Shown here piece after piece: positions 5,351-5,776 of a stretch of DNA of 5,776 nucleotides. The number at the start of each line of letters is the position of its first letter. The first letter of the stretch is position 1. The notes beneath the pieces were generated by a model, which had not been told where the DNA came from, did no database searches, and worked only from the letters and a program-made list of their open reading frames with translations. Position numbers and translations under genes: made by a program. Source of the DNA: Desulfobacterales bacterium (GTDB taxonomy: Bacteria; Desulfobacterota; Desulfobacteria; Desulfobacterales; C00003106); contig DAOVGD010000148.1 of the NCBI GenBank assembly GCA_030672555.1, forward strand, positions 1 to 5,776, given 5' to 3'.

Positions 5351-5371
5351 GGGACATTATCCCTTCTTTCT
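5351..5371 (+). terminator. Weak candidate terminator after tRNA-Arg
   Basis: GGGA (5351-5354) and TCCC (5360-5363) can form a four-pair stem around CATTA, followed by the T-rich TTCTTTCT. It lies 8 nt after the tRNA and overlaps the stop codon of the convergent U32 gene. The short stem makes this uncertain. Confidence 0.3.
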
Positions 5372-5776
5372 CAGCAAATCATATGGGCAACAATTGTTTG
5401 ATAAAGTAATGGTCACTTCGCTCCCTGATTGTGCGAAAGGGATGGATGCCCCCTCTGTATCAACGATATCGTAAATCGTGTCTATCCTTGACGGTCCCTG
5501 TTTTGTCAAAATCTCAATCTCATCCCCTTTGAATATCTTGTTGCGGACCTCAACCTTTACCCTGCCTTCTCCACTATGCGAGAGCACTTTCCCTACAAAT
5601 ATATAGTCGCTGCCGCAGATACGGTTGGAATAGTTCGGAATGGTCTCTTCCGGATGACCAAAGTAAAAGCCGGTACAGTATCCCCTGTGGCTTATCCTGG
5701 TTAATTCCTCCAGCCAGGCACCTTTGACATGATAGTTTTTAGGGTTTTCATAATAGCTGTCAATCGCTTCTCTGTA
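5357..5776 (-). CDS. U32 family peptidase-like protein (TrhP/YegQ type), C-terminal part
   Basis: The minus-strand frame is open from the window edge at 5776 to TAA at 5357-5359, giving the last 139 residues. Visible family features are SHRGYCTGFYFG (residues 29-40 of the fragment), which follows the U32 core, then a small C-terminal beta domain of the kind found in TrhP/YegQ proteins: YIFVGKVLSH, VEVRNKIFKGDEIEIL, and the cysteine-bearing end NNCCPYDLLRKK. Members of the TrhP group take part in hydroxylation of uridine-34 in tRNAs; others of the wider U32 family act on 23S rRNA or ubiquinone synthesis, so the exact role is not certain without the N-terminal half. An internal GTG at 5585-5587 is not the start, because family sequence continues upstream of it. 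The gene converges on tRNA-Arg with a 14-nt gap. Nearness to tRNA genes is not evidence of function: TCG-Arg is not among the usual TrhP substrates. Confidence 0.88.
   Translation of the reverse strand, partial: YREAIDSYYENPKNYHVKGAWLEELTRISHRGYCTGFYFGHPEETIPNYSNRICGSDYIFVGKVLSHSGEGRVKVEVRNKIFKGDEIEILTKQGPSRIDTIYDIVDTEGASIPFAQSGSEVTITLSNNCCPYDLLRKKG

Overview
The window looks like chromosomal DNA of a Desulfobacterota-type (deltaproteobacterial) bacterium. The suggestive signs are a glutaminyl-tRNA synthetase, a GspE/PilB ATPase with an MshEN-type N-terminus, a SAM hydroxide adenosyltransferase next to a DUF362 gene, and intergenic spacers full of C/G-run palindromes and short foldback repeats. 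The assignment is an inference from gene content and repeat style, not from a marker gene.

Layout, left to right. (1) 1-521, minus strand: the N-terminal 173 residues of GlnS, cut by the window edge, with a plausible promoter at 591-619. (2) 522-940: a repeat-rich spacer. It holds a complete 142-bp foldback element (647-788) with matched ends and a 5-bp target duplication, then a heptamer microsatellite (861-890) beside a C-run. (3) 941-2114, minus strand: a two-gene unit, SAM hydroxide adenosyltransferase followed 4 nt later by a DUF362 gene that is intact only at its N-terminus. (4) 2115-2483: a divergent spacer with a REPIN-like inverted pair of C/G-run palindromes and one more diverged copy. 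(5) 2484-5039, plus strand: a 786-residue GspE/PilB-family ATPase with four MshEN-like half motifs and a C-terminal tail of about 165 residues, followed by a small 59-residue gene. (6) 5141-5342, plus strand: tRNA-His(GTG) and tRNA-Arg(TCG), separated by a tiny 31-bp insertion with the same ends and the same 5-bp duplication length as the 142-bp element. (7) 5357-5776, minus strand: the C-terminal part of a U32-family peptidase-like protein (TrhP/YegQ type), convergent with the tRNAs.

How the parts relate. Three loci concern translation (GlnS, two tRNAs, a possible tRNA-modifying U32 protein), but they sit on different strands and show no sign of co-regulation. The SAM-cleaving enzyme and the DUF362 remnant were probably one operon. 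The ATPase and the 59-residue protein probably form a second operon; no pilin, secretin or PilC/GspF gene is visible, so the motor's partners lie outside the window or elsewhere.

The most notable signal is non-coding. Two insertions of very different size (142 and 31 bp) share GAGACCTTTG ends and each is flanked by a perfect 5-bp direct repeat (GCAGC and TTTCT). This indicates one family of non-autonomous mobile elements, with one copy reduced almost to its ends and lodged between two tRNA genes.
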